Shown: in pieces, positions 1 through 8,331 of the stretch
How the letters are laid out: each line of letters begins with the position of its first letter
How positions within the stretch are numbered: position 1 is the stretch's first letter
Assembly (NCBI GenBank): GCA_021820965.1
Contig: JAKACZ010000002.1
Coordinates: forward strand, 1 to 64,000
Origin: Bacillota bacterium
GTDB taxonomy: Bacteria > Bacillota > Sulfobacillia > Sulfobacillales > Sulfobacillaceae
Direction of reading: 5' to 3'
DNA length: 64,000 nucleotides
Made by a program: the position numbers and the translations under genes
The notes under the pieces: model-generated
Told to the model about the DNA's origin: nothing
The model's input: only the letters and a program-made list of their open reading frames with translations
Database searches by the model: none

Positions 1-2
1 CG

Positions 3-233
3 CGGGAGCGGTTGGAACGGGCTATCACCCTCTATACGATTGTGGCCTGGCGCATCCTCTGGATGACCTATCAAGTGCGAATCGACCCCGATCAATCGCC
101 GACGGTGGCCTTTTCGGCGGACGAAATTGACGCCCTAGAGCGGGTTGCCGCCACACAGTCCCCGGCGCGGCGGTCGGGACAGCCCTTCACCCTCCGAGAT
201 GCCGTCCGCGCGATCCGAGCGGAACGGAACTGA
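3..233 (+). CDS. IS4/Tn5-like transposase, C-terminal end (cut by window edge)
   Basis: The reading frame is open from the first complete codon and ends at TGA 231-233, so only the last ~76 residues are visible. The residues LERAITLYTIVAWRILW followed by T-Y are the characteristic C-terminal helix of IS4-family (Tn5-like) transposases, just after the catalytic glutamate region. The TTG at 12 is internal and not a start. Whether the element is intact cannot be told because the DDE core lies upstream of the window. Broken insertion-sequence fragments follow directly downstream, so this is probably part of a mobile-element cluster. Confidence 0.7.
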   Translation, partial: RERLERAITLYTIVAWRILWMTYQVRIDPDQSPTVAFSADEIDALERVAATQSPARRSGQPFTLRDAVRAIRAERN

Positions 234-308
234 GATGATCCCCGCAACACCAAGGTGTGCCTGCCATGTTTCACATAATGTGGCATATTCTACCACTGTG
301 GGTAAAGA

Positions 309-1128
309 TTAGGCTTTGGCTGGGGCGTCGGCCCGGCGTCCCGTCGTCTTTTGCTTTTTCACGCCAACATCTTCGATGGAGACATTGATCGTGTGTGCCG
401 GATCCTCATAAAAGGCGGTTGCCGCCAGGGCATCAATGCGAAAGGCCTCGGTCTTGCCTCGATTGTAGCGCGCGACCGCATTCTCCACGGTTGCCTGCGG
501 CAACCGCACCGTAGCCTCTGCCACTCCGGCAAAGCCAGCCGGATCCTGCGGTTGCCCCTCGGGCGTGACACCTCGGCCAACCCCTCCAGGTGAGCCTGCA
601 TCGCGGTGCCTTCCCGTTCGACGACCTCCGCGGCGGTCCGCATCGGCGTTCCCGTCTCCGGCGTTTCATGCCGCATCCGATTGAGTAACGCGACGGCCGG
701 CCGATAGGGCATGTAGGTGGCCGTCTGCAATAAGAGCTCCTGCACTTCCGGTGGTGCGGTACCATTCCCGCGGCCCAGGGCCGCGAATGCTTGGGGTCGC
801 CGTATTCCACGCCTGGCCCGTGGCATCGATCCCCGTATGCGTCAGGAAGGTGAATCGTCCGATTTCCCCATCGACCGCATAAGGATGGGCATTTGTTCGG
901 ACCAGGCCTTCATCAGATCCTCCCGCATGGCGGGCTTTTTTTTGAGAGTTCCTCCAAATACGCGGAAATGGTCGTGCGAATGACGTCCCGGTTGATCCGC
1001 AAGATCTCTTGCTCTACGTTATCGATGAGTATGTCGCCAGTTTCCGGCAGGACCGCTTCGACATCCACCGGGTGAATTTCCGTGTGGCCATCCTGATCCG
1101 TCAGCGTGATTTGAATGCGCAGGTTCAT
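309..1128 (-). pseudogene. Degenerate transposase, multiply frameshifted
   Basis: Three reading frames on the minus strand join into one protein-like path. It starts at ATG 1128 (MNLRIQITLTDQDGHTEIHP), runs open to about 913, continues in another frame through roughly 433-810, and ends in the frame 309-524 with AVARYNRGKTEAFRIDALAA and INVSIEDVGVKKQK. The last motif resembles the region around the first catalytic aspartate of ISLre2/ISKra4-type DDE transposases. That family call is tentative. The gene stops at 309, far short of a complete transposase, and has at least two frameshifts, so it is a remnant. It lies next to another transposase end and a toxin-antitoxin remnant. Confidence 0.5.
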
Positions 1129-1268
1129 GTGACCACATCCCCTTCGAGGCTCATTCGCAAATTGTCGGATTGATGCTGAACATTCGATGGACCCTTGGAA
1201 GGTGTCAATAGCCGCAGTAAAATGAAACATTGGCGCCGGGGGCGATGAGGACCCGTGGACAATAATGA

Positions 1269-1385
1269 TGGACACGCATTGCCGTGGCGGCCGCTCAGCT
1301 AATCGCTCGTCTGTCCGAAGGCTATGATTTGGGTTTGAATGGCACACGACTTTATCAGAAGCGAGATGATCTCCATGACGGTTGA
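1269..1385 (+). pseudogene. VapB-like antitoxin remnant, N-terminus lost
   Basis: An open stretch after a TGA at 1266-1268 encodes a short tail with AVAAAQLIARLSEGYDLG followed by about 18 residues ending in HDG and TGA 1383-1385. VapB antitoxins of PIN-domain toxins commonly end in a segment of the type GYDLG...R..LY. The stop overlaps the start of the PIN-like fragment at 1375, which is the usual vapB-vapC translational coupling. The N-terminal DNA-binding part is missing and no start codon with a ribosome site is visible, so it is probably non-functional. Confidence 0.4.
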
Positions 1386-1527
1386 GTTTGTCGATATCAA
1401 CATCCTCATTTGTGCCCATAAGCGTGGGGATGGTCAGAGCCATGCCATGCGATTGACCCGAGACTTGCTCACCCAATTGACAAACGATTCTGGACCCAGT
1501 TGGAGTGCTGCCTATTGTAATGGATGA
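1375..1527 (+). pseudogene. VapC-like PIN-domain toxin remnant
   Basis: From ATG 1375 the frame reads MTVEFVDINILICAHKRG, which matches the first strand of PIN-domain ribonucleases (typically ..FVDTNILvYA.., where the aspartate is a metal ligand). About 50 residues follow before a stop at 1525-1527; a complete VapC is about 130 residues. It overlaps the antitoxin-like remnant by 11 bases. In this fragment the expected DTN reads DIN, and the rest of the active site is lost. A decayed type II toxin-antitoxin locus among insertion-sequence debris is the simplest reading. Confidence 0.5.
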
Positions 1528-1620
1528 GGAGATCCCCGGTCCCGTTCGCGGTAATGCGAACACACGGTGAGCTGCTGTCCTTGGAACAGCAGCTCACAAG
1601 AAACGTTCTGCGGCACTCAA

Positions 1621-2370
1621 CTACGGAATGTTGGCAATGAAATGTTGCAACGGTGTTCTTTGGAACGCGGTGAGCGCCGAGGGCAAGTGCTTGGCGTAGG
1701 GCGAAACCACGGCACCATTGTTAACCAGCCACAGCGCTTCCGGGTTTCCCGTCAGGTGGTAGTGGTCGGGTGCGTACTGCTGGGCGAAGACCACAACCTG
1801 TTGACCCGCCTTCAGCATCGGTAACCCCGTCACCGTCTCCTTGGTATTACCCAAAGTTCCGCCGGTCACATGGAGTACGATGGTGGGATCGGCCTTCGTC
1901 CCGCCTAACGGTTTGGTCACCGCAATCTCATAATCGGTATAGAGTATCCCGTCAGCCCCCCGATAGGTCATGCTGGTCGTGACCTGACCCACGACCACGG
2001 CGCTCGACGCCTGAGTTAGCTGCGCGAGATTTCCGTAATTGTAGGCGTAGCTGAGATCTAAATGCGTCTGGTGACTATTGGTTGCTGATGAGGAGCCAGA
2101 ATGGTTCGTCACATGAGGAGTGAACGCAGTCGACATCCCACTAGAGTTACTCCCACGGGTCCCCACAACCACTAAAGCCAGGGCCGCCAGTGCCGCGGCG
2201 GCCCCTCCTAGCCACCACCGCGCCCGCCGATGGGTCGGAACCATTGCGGAAGGTTGCCCCAGATTCTCAAGAATGCGACCGTGAAGGGCCGGTGACATGC
2301 GGCGGCCTGGAAGGTCTTGAAACAATTGACCGAGCTTCCTAACCACCTGCTCGTCGGCCTCCTTGTTCAT
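1621..2370 (-). CDS. Probable membrane anti-sigma factor (partner of the ECF sigma gene)
   Basis: A 249-residue protein with a short charged cytoplasmic N-terminus (about 1-50), one membrane segment near residues 52-70 (WWLGGAAAALAALALVVVG) and an extracytoplasmic remainder of about 180 residues with no recognised domain. It starts at ATG 2370 behind a clear AGGAGGTG ribosome site. It overlaps the 3' end of the ECF sigma gene by 32 bases, so the two are translationally coupled. Single-pass proteins co-transcribed with ECF factors are usually their anti-sigma factors, with the N-terminus holding the sigma factor. No zinc-binding HxxxCxxC motif is seen, so it would be a zinc-independent type. 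The function is inferred from context only. Confidence 0.55.
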   Translation of the reverse strand: MNKEADEQVVRKLGQLFQDLPGRRMSPALHGRILENLGQPSAMVPTHRRARWWLGGAAAALAALALVVVGTRGSNSSGMSTAFTPHVTNHSGSSSATNSHQTHLDLSYAYNYGNLAQLTQASSAVVVGQVTTSMTYRGADGILYTDYEIAVTKPLGGTKADPTIVLHVTGGTLGNTKETVTGLPMLKAGQQVVVFAQQYAPDHYHLTGNPEALWLVNNGAVVSPYAKHLPSALTAFQRTPLQHFIANIP

Positions 2371-2866
2371 GTTGCAACACCTCCTGTAAACGTTGAATTG
2401 CGCGATGTAAGGTCACGCGCACTTTCACATCCGACCATCCAAGCAGTTGAGCGGTTTCTTTTCCGGATAGACCCTGTACGGCTCGACAGACGAACACTTG
2501 GCGCTGGGGAACCGTTAGATTTTGTAGAGTCTCATGGAGTTCGATGGCGGAATCCGGTACCGCAGGAGAGCCGAACACAATTGATCTGTCGTCGCCATAA
2601 TGCGGCGTGCGATGGTTTTGCTCAAGCCGCTGTTTCCGGTAATGCTCCCGGAGGCAATTGCGCGTAATCGACCAGAGCCATGTTCGTTCGCTGGCCTTGT
2701 GTTGATAGTGCTCCCAAGATTGTAAGACGCGGAGGAACACGTCTTGGGTGATGTCCTCGGCGTCCTGCGCGTTGCCCAGCACGAGATAAATATGGTCATA
2801 GACCTCGGGGCCAAAACGCTCGAACAACTCTTGGGCGGCGGTCCCGGCGGTATGCTCAGCAATCAT
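2339..2866 (-). CDS. ECF-family RNA polymerase sigma factor (sigma-70 family)
   Basis: A 175-residue protein with the two ECF regions. Region 2 (about 10-80) includes NAQDAEDITQDVFLRVLQSW and the promoter-melting segment WLWSITRNCLREHYRK. Region 4 (about 115-165) includes VPQRQVFVCRAVQGLSGKET and a helix-turn-helix. It starts at ATG 2866 directly behind GGGAGGAGG. The downstream overlapping gene encodes a single-pass membrane protein that is probably its anti-sigma factor. An ECF-type promoter (TGTAAC, 15 bases, CGTC) and an inverted repeat lie just upstream, suggesting autoregulation. The signal sensed and the regulon are unknown. The secreted metalloprotease gene upstream in the same direction is a candidate target. 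Confidence 0.85.
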   Translation of the reverse strand: MIAEHTAGTAAQELFERFGPEVYDHIYLVLGNAQDAEDITQDVFLRVLQSWEHYQHKASERTWLWSITRNCLREHYRKQRLEQNHRTPHYGDDRSIVFGSPAVPDSAIELHETLQNLTVPQRQVFVCRAVQGLSGKETAQLLGWSDVKVRVTLHRAIQRLQEVLQHEQGGRRAGG

Positions 2867-2891
2867 GGCCTCCTCCCTTCTGCCAGTATAG

Positions 2892-2947
2892 TGACGTCAG
2901 GAGCCCGGTTTGTTACACGCAGCGGATTTATTAGCCAGAAAATCCGC
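2892..2947 (-). promoter_or_regulatory. Candidate ECF autoregulatory promoter with flanking inverted repeat
   Basis: Reading the minus strand, TGTAAC (2917-2912) is followed after 15 bases by CGTC (2896-2893), the -35/-10 pattern of many ECF-dependent promoters, 26 bases or more upstream of the sigma gene start. Immediately upstream an 8-bp perfect inverted repeat, GCGGATTT (2922-2929) and AAATCCGC (2940-2947), is separated by 10 bases and could be an operator. The CGTC sits in an 8-base palindrome TGACGTCA. Confidence 0.4.
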
Positions 2948-3029
2948 CGTTGAGTCCCTTTGTCACTGGAGTTGGGGCGTAATGATGCTCATAGGGCGCA
3001 TCCCCAATCGCGAAAGCCGCTACAAGCGA

Positions 3030-3620
3030 TTAACCACCATTCGGGACGCCATTGACGTCGCTCACATCATCGCTTGTAGGGGAGTTGATTCCGTACGTAC
3101 ACCACCGGCTGCCGGACCCGCACGTATAGGCATTCATCACGATCGCGCCCTTCTCATGGGCCAGCCCTAACGCGTGTCCCAATTCGTGCGATGCGACGGA
3201 TTTGGTTTCAGCTGATGTGTAGCCACTGGTATAATAATGGTTTAGGTAGCACGTGACGGAGGTGAAGTTAGAGCCACTCGTGTTGTAGATGGTGATTCCG
3301 TCCCATGTCACGCTGCTATTATTCGTGTCAAGTAGGTCAATGTTGCCTCCTTGTGAAACGGACTGCAAATACCATTTGCTTGCGGAATTGTTCCACGCAC
3401 TGGCGCCGGCGGACCACGCGTTGGCGTCGTTGACATACGCCGCCTGATTCACATACGGTATGGTCGTGCTGGACCAGTAATACCCTTCGTCGTCTCCATC
3501 ACCATCTCCAGAGGCAGCCAGCGCCTGGTGCGAATGGAACGGGACCACCGCTACACCGACAGTTCCCAGCAATAGGGCAGTAACACCCACCAATGCAGCT
3601 TCTTTCCAGCGGATTACCAT
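3030..3620 (-). CDS. Secreted matrixin-like zinc metalloprotease
   Basis: A 196-residue protein with an N-terminal signal peptide or membrane anchor (residues 5-30, cleavage probable near HQALAAS) and an acidic linker GDGDGDDEG. The zinc-binding consensus HExxHxxGxxH is present as HELGHALGLAH near residue 150, followed by the Met-turn IVMNAYT. This is the signature of metzincin/matrixin (M10-like) peptidases. A propeptide with a cysteine switch is not evident. The start is ATG 3620, which has AAGGAGGG 10 bases upstream; a longer reading frame upstream lacks such a site. It should act outside the cell. It lies upstream of, and in the same direction as, the ECF sigma operon, but with about 160 bases between. 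Confidence 0.75.
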   Translation of the reverse strand: MVIRWKEAALVGVTALLLGTVGVAVVPFHSHQALAASGDGDGDDEGYYWSSTTIPYVNQAAYVNDANAWSAGASAWNNSASKWYLQSVSQGGNIDLLDTNNSSVTWDGITIYNTSGSNFTSVTCYLNHYYTSGYTSAETKSVASHELGHALGLAHEKGAIVMNAYTCGSGSRWCTYGINSPTSDDVSDVNGVPNGG

Positions 3621-3637
3621 GATTGGAATCCCTCCTT

Positions 3638-4054
3638 GAGAACACGAGCCCGGCGTCCATGGTCGACGGCGCCAGTGGGGCACAGAACGGGGTTAGATGT
3701 CAAAGTAGATGTGGGCAGTCCCTCGCGCAATGGCGACGATAAGATAGCGGGGAGGACGGCGAACCGGGTCGCGGTGCAACATACAGCACAAACCAAGGGA
3801 CCACTCATGAACACTGCCGAAAACGTGTCGATCCCGTCTGTGTCTCACGCACCACCGAGCGATCTGGACAACCGACGTTTCGTCAGGCACCGTAACTATA
3901 GGTTCGCGGTAAAAATTTTGCTATCTTAACTACGATTTCGACACGGGATCGTGATCACCTTTTTTGAAATACAATGAATTTAATATAATTGTACTCCTTC
4001 GTCCGCTGAGCGGGCGCCCAGCGCCTGGACCATGGCGGCGCGCAATAACAATTT
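3638..4054. other. Intergenic region without a recognisable gene
   Basis: No convincing coding sequence was found. The stretch 3900-3990 is distinctly AT-rich compared with its surroundings and could hold a promoter for the leftward metalloprotease gene or be insertion-sequence end material. Nothing further can be supported. Confidence 0.4.
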
Positions 4055-4290
4055 TCATGACGTGAGTTGCGGCCGGTTCCACTCCCCGTAAAAGGGGTTC
4101 CGAGTAAGATTGAGCGCGTTTAAGGTCTCGTCAGCCCCCTTGCGGCCTTTCTCGTAGGGGCGCTCATCCAGTGCGGCTTGCACCGCTCCCCCCTCGGCGG
4201 GTGCGCATATGGCCATGCATTGGACCACCGTTTCAAACGTCTCTAGCCGCCGCCCGCGCCAGTTGATACTTATGGCCTGAGTTTCGCCAT
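4055..4290 (-). pseudogene. ISAzo13-type transposase, C-terminal remnant
   Basis: On the minus strand a frame open from a TAA near 4303 to TGA 4057-4055 reads AISINWRGRRLETFETVVQ, then QAALDERPYEKGRK, then LNALNLTRNPFYGEWN and a stop. ISAzo13-family transposases end with just this order: ..ISxNWRGxPLxxxExVV.., ..V.A.LD...Y..G.K.., ..L.L....FHGEWNY. The frame lacks a start and everything upstream of the C-terminal ~75 residues. A related fragment sits at 58.8 kb. The reading frame itself is undamaged over its whole length. Confidence 0.65.
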
Positions 4291-4799
4291 TATCAGTTTA
4301 TGGATCCCTAAAACCCGCATGAATACGGGCTATTGGCGGCATTTGAAGTGTAAGGGTATGATTTTCCTGCGTACCAAAGCAGGAGTTTTATGCTCGTGCC
4401 GAATTTTTCAGATGCGGGGAGATCGAGCACTCCTTTAAGTATTGGTATACCCTTACACCTATTCAAACCTCGAATCCAACGACCAGTAACGGTTTCCGGG
4501 TTTTCCTGCCAGCTAATGGTGAACTCAGGTCATGGCACTGAACAGCTCGTGCTCGATGGCTTATGTGGAGCGGTGGGTTATGGTAAGTTAATGGCTACAG
4601 TTCAATCGCCAGACGAAAAGTAGTTTCAAACATAAGTGCTGGCATCGGTTCGGAATGAATTTGCCTCTATGGACAGGAATTCGGCCACTTATCGTCGGTT
4701 TGACACCCGTTAACCGAATGCCTGTTTTGGGTTGTGCAGTAAAATAGACCGTAACGACGCTGGAGACTCTTGCCACCAGAGCGAATTCCTCTAGGGGGT
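4291..4799. other. Non-coding or decayed stretch between IS remnants
   Basis: An open frame at 4390-4623 on the plus strand shows no recognisable family, no ribosome site and no codon bias like its neighbours, and is not called. The stretch is likely debris of the flanking insertion sequences. Confidence 0.35.
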
Positions 4800-5613
4800 T
4801 CCGATCAAAGCGGTCACGGGGAATGTTCGGGTGGTCATCGACCCCCAAAAACGGACGGTGGCGGCGCATATCGCGGTCCCGGTGCGCGTGCGGGTTTTAG
4901 CGAACCCCAGGGACCCTCTGGTGGTGGGTCTGGATGCCGGGGTGTCACCGAGGTGTTTGCCGACAGCCAGGGGAACCTTTACGGAGAAGGGTTCGGGAAG
5001 GTTCTCGACCGGCTAACGGGGGAAACCACCCAACCGGGCGCGGCACGCAACCGGGTCCATGCCTGGGCTAAGACCCTGGCCGCATCCCAGGATCCCCAGG
5101 ACCTCACAAGGTGAGCCGGATGCTACGGTTCAACCTGGGTCAGAAAAAGCTCAACTCCCGCAAGGCCAAGGGACAGGCCGAGATCAAGCGGCGTATTGCG
5201 GAATCGTGTCGGCAAGTCATGAATAGGCGTCCCCAGGTTGTGGTGGTTGAGGATATGTCCGGCCTCCCGGCACCTGTCGCGCAAGGTGTCTCGCTGGATG
5301 CGTTCGGCACTGAAGGAGAGGGACGGAGTTTCTGTCCGGGGTGGGAGGTTCCCGCCTTGACACCATGAGCCCGGCCTACACCTCTCAGGAGTGCCCGCAG
5401 TGTGGATTCGTGCACCAGGACAACCGCCAGGGAGACCGGTTTCAGTGCTGGCATTGCCACTTTACGGCGCATGCCGATATAGTCGGTGCGGTCAACGTGC
5501 AGCATTGCTATATATACGGATCCCGAACTACGGGAGCGAATCACGCTTCGGATGCCCAAAGAGAAGGTCAAGAAGATCTTGATGGAGATATTTCAGGGCA
5601 GGCAGGCGTCTAA
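4800..5613 (+). pseudogene. tnpB: Decayed IS605-type tnpB (RNA-guided nuclease family)
   Basis: Three plus-strand frames join into a TnpB path. They are VVIDPQKRTVAAHIAVPVRV to PLVVGLDAG (first RuvC aspartate, frame from 4831), then GVTEVFADSQGNLYGEGFGK (frame from 4770) to 5114, then LRFNLGQKKLNSRKAKGQAE and VVVEDMSGL (RuvC glutamate region) to about 5260. After a broken segment comes SPAYTSQECPQCG...CWHC, the four-cysteine zinc finger, and HADIVGAVNV with the last RuvC aspartate. The N-terminal ~130 residues are missing and at least two frameshifts are present, so it cannot make an intact nuclease. A structured 3' end follows. Confidence 0.8.
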
Positions 5614-5700
5614 GCCTCATCCTGTCTGAAATAGCACGACAGGGCGAGGGTGTCCCTCGCCCAGACAAGCCAGTCCGTTGGACTTCCTCATCAGCCAAGA
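5614..5700 (+). mobile_element. Probable right end / omega-RNA 3' part of the tnpB element
   Basis: Directly after the tnpB stop is a perfect 9-bp hairpin with a 3-base loop, GGGCGAGGG (5642-5650) TGT CCCTCGCCC (5654-5662). It is followed by a 5-bp hairpin AGTCC-GTT-GGACT and a sequence reading CTTCCTCATCAGCC. In IS605-type elements the 3' end of tnpB overlaps or abuts the omega RNA and the subterminal right-end hairpins, and these structures fit that position. The exact element boundary cannot be fixed here. Confidence 0.45.
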
Positions 5701-6061
5701 ATTCGACTGCTGCAAAAATCCGCGTTGAAATATGCAGCAAGGAGTCGCTTCACTCGCAAGAGGATGGGAGAGGATCGAGGGCGGAGGCTGGGGATGGCGG
5801 TGTCATCCCGCGATATCCCCCTGTCGCCGGAAGGAAACCACAGTACAGAGACGCGCTGCCTCTGGGCCTGCTGCATACGGCTACCGGCAGAACTTGTCGG
5901 GTTGCATCCCCGCCCCTGCGGAGGGGTGTGTAGCGGGAGACCGTCACGGGATGACGTTGCGACCCGGGAAGAGCGAACAATTCCAGACGTTCTCAGGAAT
6001 GTGCAGATCTGTTAGGTTTCTGCATGGACCTGTATAGAAATGCGTGAGCACGTTATAGCGG
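5701..6061. other. Intergenic region, no supported gene
   Basis: Several overlapping open frames exist on both strands but none has a ribosome site, a recognisable motif or an obvious family. A CCCCGCCCCTGCGGAGGGG imperfect hairpin lies near 5910-5930. The stretch may continue the mobile-element remnant to its left. Confidence 0.35.
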
Positions 6062-6274
6062 TTAGGGAGCGGATGACGAACTATTGACGGTGAGGATGAC
6101 CACGCCGTTGTGCAAATCGTGAGCCGTGGCATTAGTGATACGGGTGATCCACATGGCGATGCGGTCGCGCTCTACCTCGTTGGCCGCGACGAAAATGGGG
6201 GCCATGCCGCCTTGCACCGCATTCTTATCGGTAGTGACAATGGCAAACATAATGGGAGTAGGGGCATCAGCCAT
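6062..6274 (-). CDS. Capping complex subunit for YIEGIA (small conserved protein)
   Basis: A 70-residue protein beginning MADAPTPIMFAIVTTDKNAV, with the pattern IVTTDK...GG.APIF.A...E.ERIA..ITxITxATAHDLHNGVVIL. This matches the small Bacillota proteins annotated as capping-complex subunit for YIEGIA, which are encoded beside YIEGIA membrane proteins. The start ATG 6274 overlaps the end of the YIEGIA gene by 8 bases, and a GGAGGT lies 11 bases upstream inside that gene. The biochemical role is not established; the family occurs in spore formers. Identification is from family pattern plus neighbour. Confidence 0.7.
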   Translation of the reverse strand: MADAPTPIMFAIVTTDKNAVQGGMAPIFVAANEVERDRIAMWITRITNATAHDLHNGVVILTVNSSSSAP

Positions 6275-7190
6275 GGAACTCGCGGACCTCCTTCCGGTTC
6301 TTGGTGTTTCGCATATTGGACCACTTTCCGGATTCCAGCACCGGCGTCTGCTTAATCGCTTTAATCAAGGCGTCGATATTGTGCTCGACCGGAATAATGG
6401 CCAGCGCCGCTTGCCCGGTACCTTGGGGCATGGCCATGCGGCACAGGGGCGTCTGTTCGGGGTAGCCCACGTCCTTTTGCACGCCCACCGCCGCAGCCGC
6501 TTGATGTGCAATCGCCTGGCGCTGGGCCACGTTCCACAGCACCGCCTCGCCGCGCATATCGCGGGGCTTTAAAACGACGCCCAGCCCGTCTTTGAGGATA
6601 CGCTGGCGGGAATCTGGCAGGCCTACCTCCATCATCATTACCGGGCCGGCATAGAGGAGCGAGCCTTTTTGAAAGGAGAGCTCGGCTGGTTCCACATCAA
6701 TCCATTCGCCAATGCGGGGGCCCGACATAAACACCTCACCTAATGCGATGAGCACGATACCGGCGACTATTCCAGCCCAGAGTGTCCACTCGGCGACGAT
6801 TGACGTTGCCAGGGCGACCAGCATTCCCAGAAAATTGCGCGCTTCGTATGTTAAGGCGATGCCCTCAATATAACCGGCGCCGCGACCAACCAAGATGAGG
6901 CCTTCTTCTTGCTCTAAGGTCATTCGTTCATTGGTGCGGACGTTGAAGAACTGGGTAGCGGCCAGGGTTAAAAAGGTGGCGGCAGTGAACTGCTTGCCGA
7001 TGAGCGACACAATCACGCTGGACCCAATCATGGCGGCTATGATCGCCATGGCGATTTGAATGATGAAACCCGATGGATAACCGGGGGTGTGGCTTCGCCC
7101 GGGCTTCAGGTACAGAACACGGGAGATAAAGCCGGCGATAAAGCCGATAATCATGGGGTCCCAATTTACGGGGATTGAGGATCCTGACAT
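6267..7190 (-). CDS. YIEGIA-domain membrane protein
   Basis: A 307-residue membrane protein with several N-terminal hydrophobic segments (about residues 12-30, 45-65, 68-85, 115-155). The motif GAGYIEGIALTYEARNF near residue 105 names the family. The C-terminal ~120 residues are soluble and include repeated acidic/aliphatic segments. The start ATG 7190 has GGGAGG 7 bases upstream. It is translationally coupled to the small capping subunit downstream, and the two probably form one complex in the membrane. The family is typical of endospore-forming Bacillota, but its function is unknown. It is divergent from corA, with a palindrome between the two genes. Confidence 0.75.
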   Translation of the reverse strand: MSGSSIPVNWDPMIIGFIAGFISRVLYLKPGRSHTPGYPSGFIIQIAMAIIAAMIGSSVIVSLIGKQFTAATFLTLAATQFFNVRTNERMTLEQEEGLILVGRGAGYIEGIALTYEARNFLGMLVALATSIVAEWTLWAGIVAGIVLIALGEVFMSGPRIGEWIDVEPAELSFQKGSLLYAGPVMMMEVGLPDSRQRILKDGLGVVLKPRDMRGEAVLWNVAQRQAIAHQAAAAVGVQKDVGYPEQTPLCRMAMPQGTGQAALAIIPVEHNIDALIKAIKQTPVLESGKWSNMRNTKNRKEVREFHG

Positions 7191-7217
7191 GTGCGCGCCT
7201 CCCTATGCTTGGTCACG

Positions 7218-7233
7218 GCGGTAGTATTACCGC
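7218..7233. promoter_or_regulatory. Palindrome between divergent genes
   Basis: GCGGTA-GTAT-TACCGC forms a perfect 6-bp inverted repeat, extended by flanking CGGC/GCCG, in the 128-base gap between the leftward YIEGIA gene and the rightward corA. The position fits an operator or a shared regulatory element, but no regulator can be assigned. Confidence 0.3.
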
Positions 7234-7318
7234 GCCGGGCTGATTTTACCCATGGATTGTAGTAACTGGGCTTCAGTTCGGACACGATAAGCAGGACATC
7301 AATATGAAGGAGTACGTC

Positions 7319-8266
7319 ATGGCCCGCTTTCTTTTCAGCCGCAACCGGAAGACCATGGCATCGGACAGGTGGCCGGACTCGGTAGACCACCTGTGGATTG
7401 ACCTGGGACCTGAGGACGGTGACCAGGTGACAGGTACCATCCGCCGACTTTACGACGCCCATCCCAAAGTGGTGGAGCACATGCTGCAGCAGGGGCACCG
7501 TCGCCCCAGCCTGCTCATTGAGGATGACGCCGTTAGCTTTACCCTGTCGCTCATTCCTACCTCAATCCCGGAAGATGATTTGCACCGCCTGAGCTTTCTG
7601 CTGGGCAAAAACTTTTTAGTCACCGTGCATCTCGGAGATGATTCCGCAGTTGTTGACCAGGCGATGAAAGATGTCTTACGGGATCAGATGATGAGAGAGG
7701 GGGTCGATTTTGCCCTGTACCAGGTGCTGCGCGAGCATCTGGCCCGCCTGCAGGAGCTTTCCTCCAGCTTGGGAGAGCGGTTTGAGGGGATGCAGCAGGA
7801 GATGCTGGAGCACGTTTATCGCGATATGTCGCCCCAAATCTTAGCGATGCGCAAACGCGCCATGTCCGCTAAGCATATCCTTGACCCGGAGCGCAGCATC
7901 ATGAATCTCTTGAAGAGCGAGGATTTTCCGTACGTACAGAAGAAAAATCGCCCATATTTCCAAGACGCGGCGTTCCTCATGGAGGAAATCGGGCAGGAGG
8001 TTGGGGCGATCCGCTCCGGACTCGCCGCCATGGATCAAGGATATACCGCGCTGCAGTCCAACCAAATCAATAAAGTGATGTGGTCTTTGACCGTTGTGGC
8101 AACGCTGTCGCTCCCGGCCACAACGCTTGCCTCAATTTACGGGATGAACTGGAAGTACATGCCGGAACTGAATTGGCATTGGGGTTATTACTTCATTCTT
8201 GTCTTGATGGTGTTTCTCGCGGTTGTCATGCTGCTTTGGCTTAAAGTTCGCCGCCGGCAAGATTAG
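7319..8266 (+). CDS. corA: CorA-family divalent metal (Mg2+/Co2+) transporter
   Basis: A 315-residue protein with a long soluble N-terminal domain (1-250), then the two C-terminal transmembrane helices. The family signature is present as YGMNW between them (residues ~272-276), at the end of the first helix (VMWSLTVVATLSLPATTLASI). The final helix is YYFILVLMVFLAVVMLLWL, followed by a basic tail. CorA proteins form pentameric Mg2+ channels. The start is ATG 7319, with AAGGAG 6 bases upstream; the in-frame ATG at 7304 lies upstream of that site and is less likely. It stands alone, upstream of the prkA operon by 65 bases. Confidence 0.88.
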   Translation: MARFLFSRNRKTMASDRWPDSVDHLWIDLGPEDGDQVTGTIRRLYDAHPKVVEHMLQQGHRRPSLLIEDDAVSFTLSLIPTSIPEDDLHRLSFLLGKNFLVTVHLGDDSAVVDQAMKDVLRDQMMREGVDFALYQVLREHLARLQELSSSLGERFEGMQQEMLEHVYRDMSPQILAMRKRAMSAKHILDPERSIMNLLKSEDFPYVQKKNRPYFQDAAFLMEEIGQEVGAIRSGLAAMDQGYTALQSNQINKVMWSLTVVATLSLPATTLASIYGMNWKYMPELNWHWGYYFILVLMVFLAVVMLLWLKVRRRQD

Positions 8267-8331
8267 GGTTGGCAATATCTGGAGACACTGTAAGCGATGA
8301 GTCACTACATCGAGACCTGAAGGAGGATACT

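Noticed and set aside
4390-4623. 77-residue plus-strand open frame
   Set aside because: No ribosome site, no family, composition unlike neighbouring genes.
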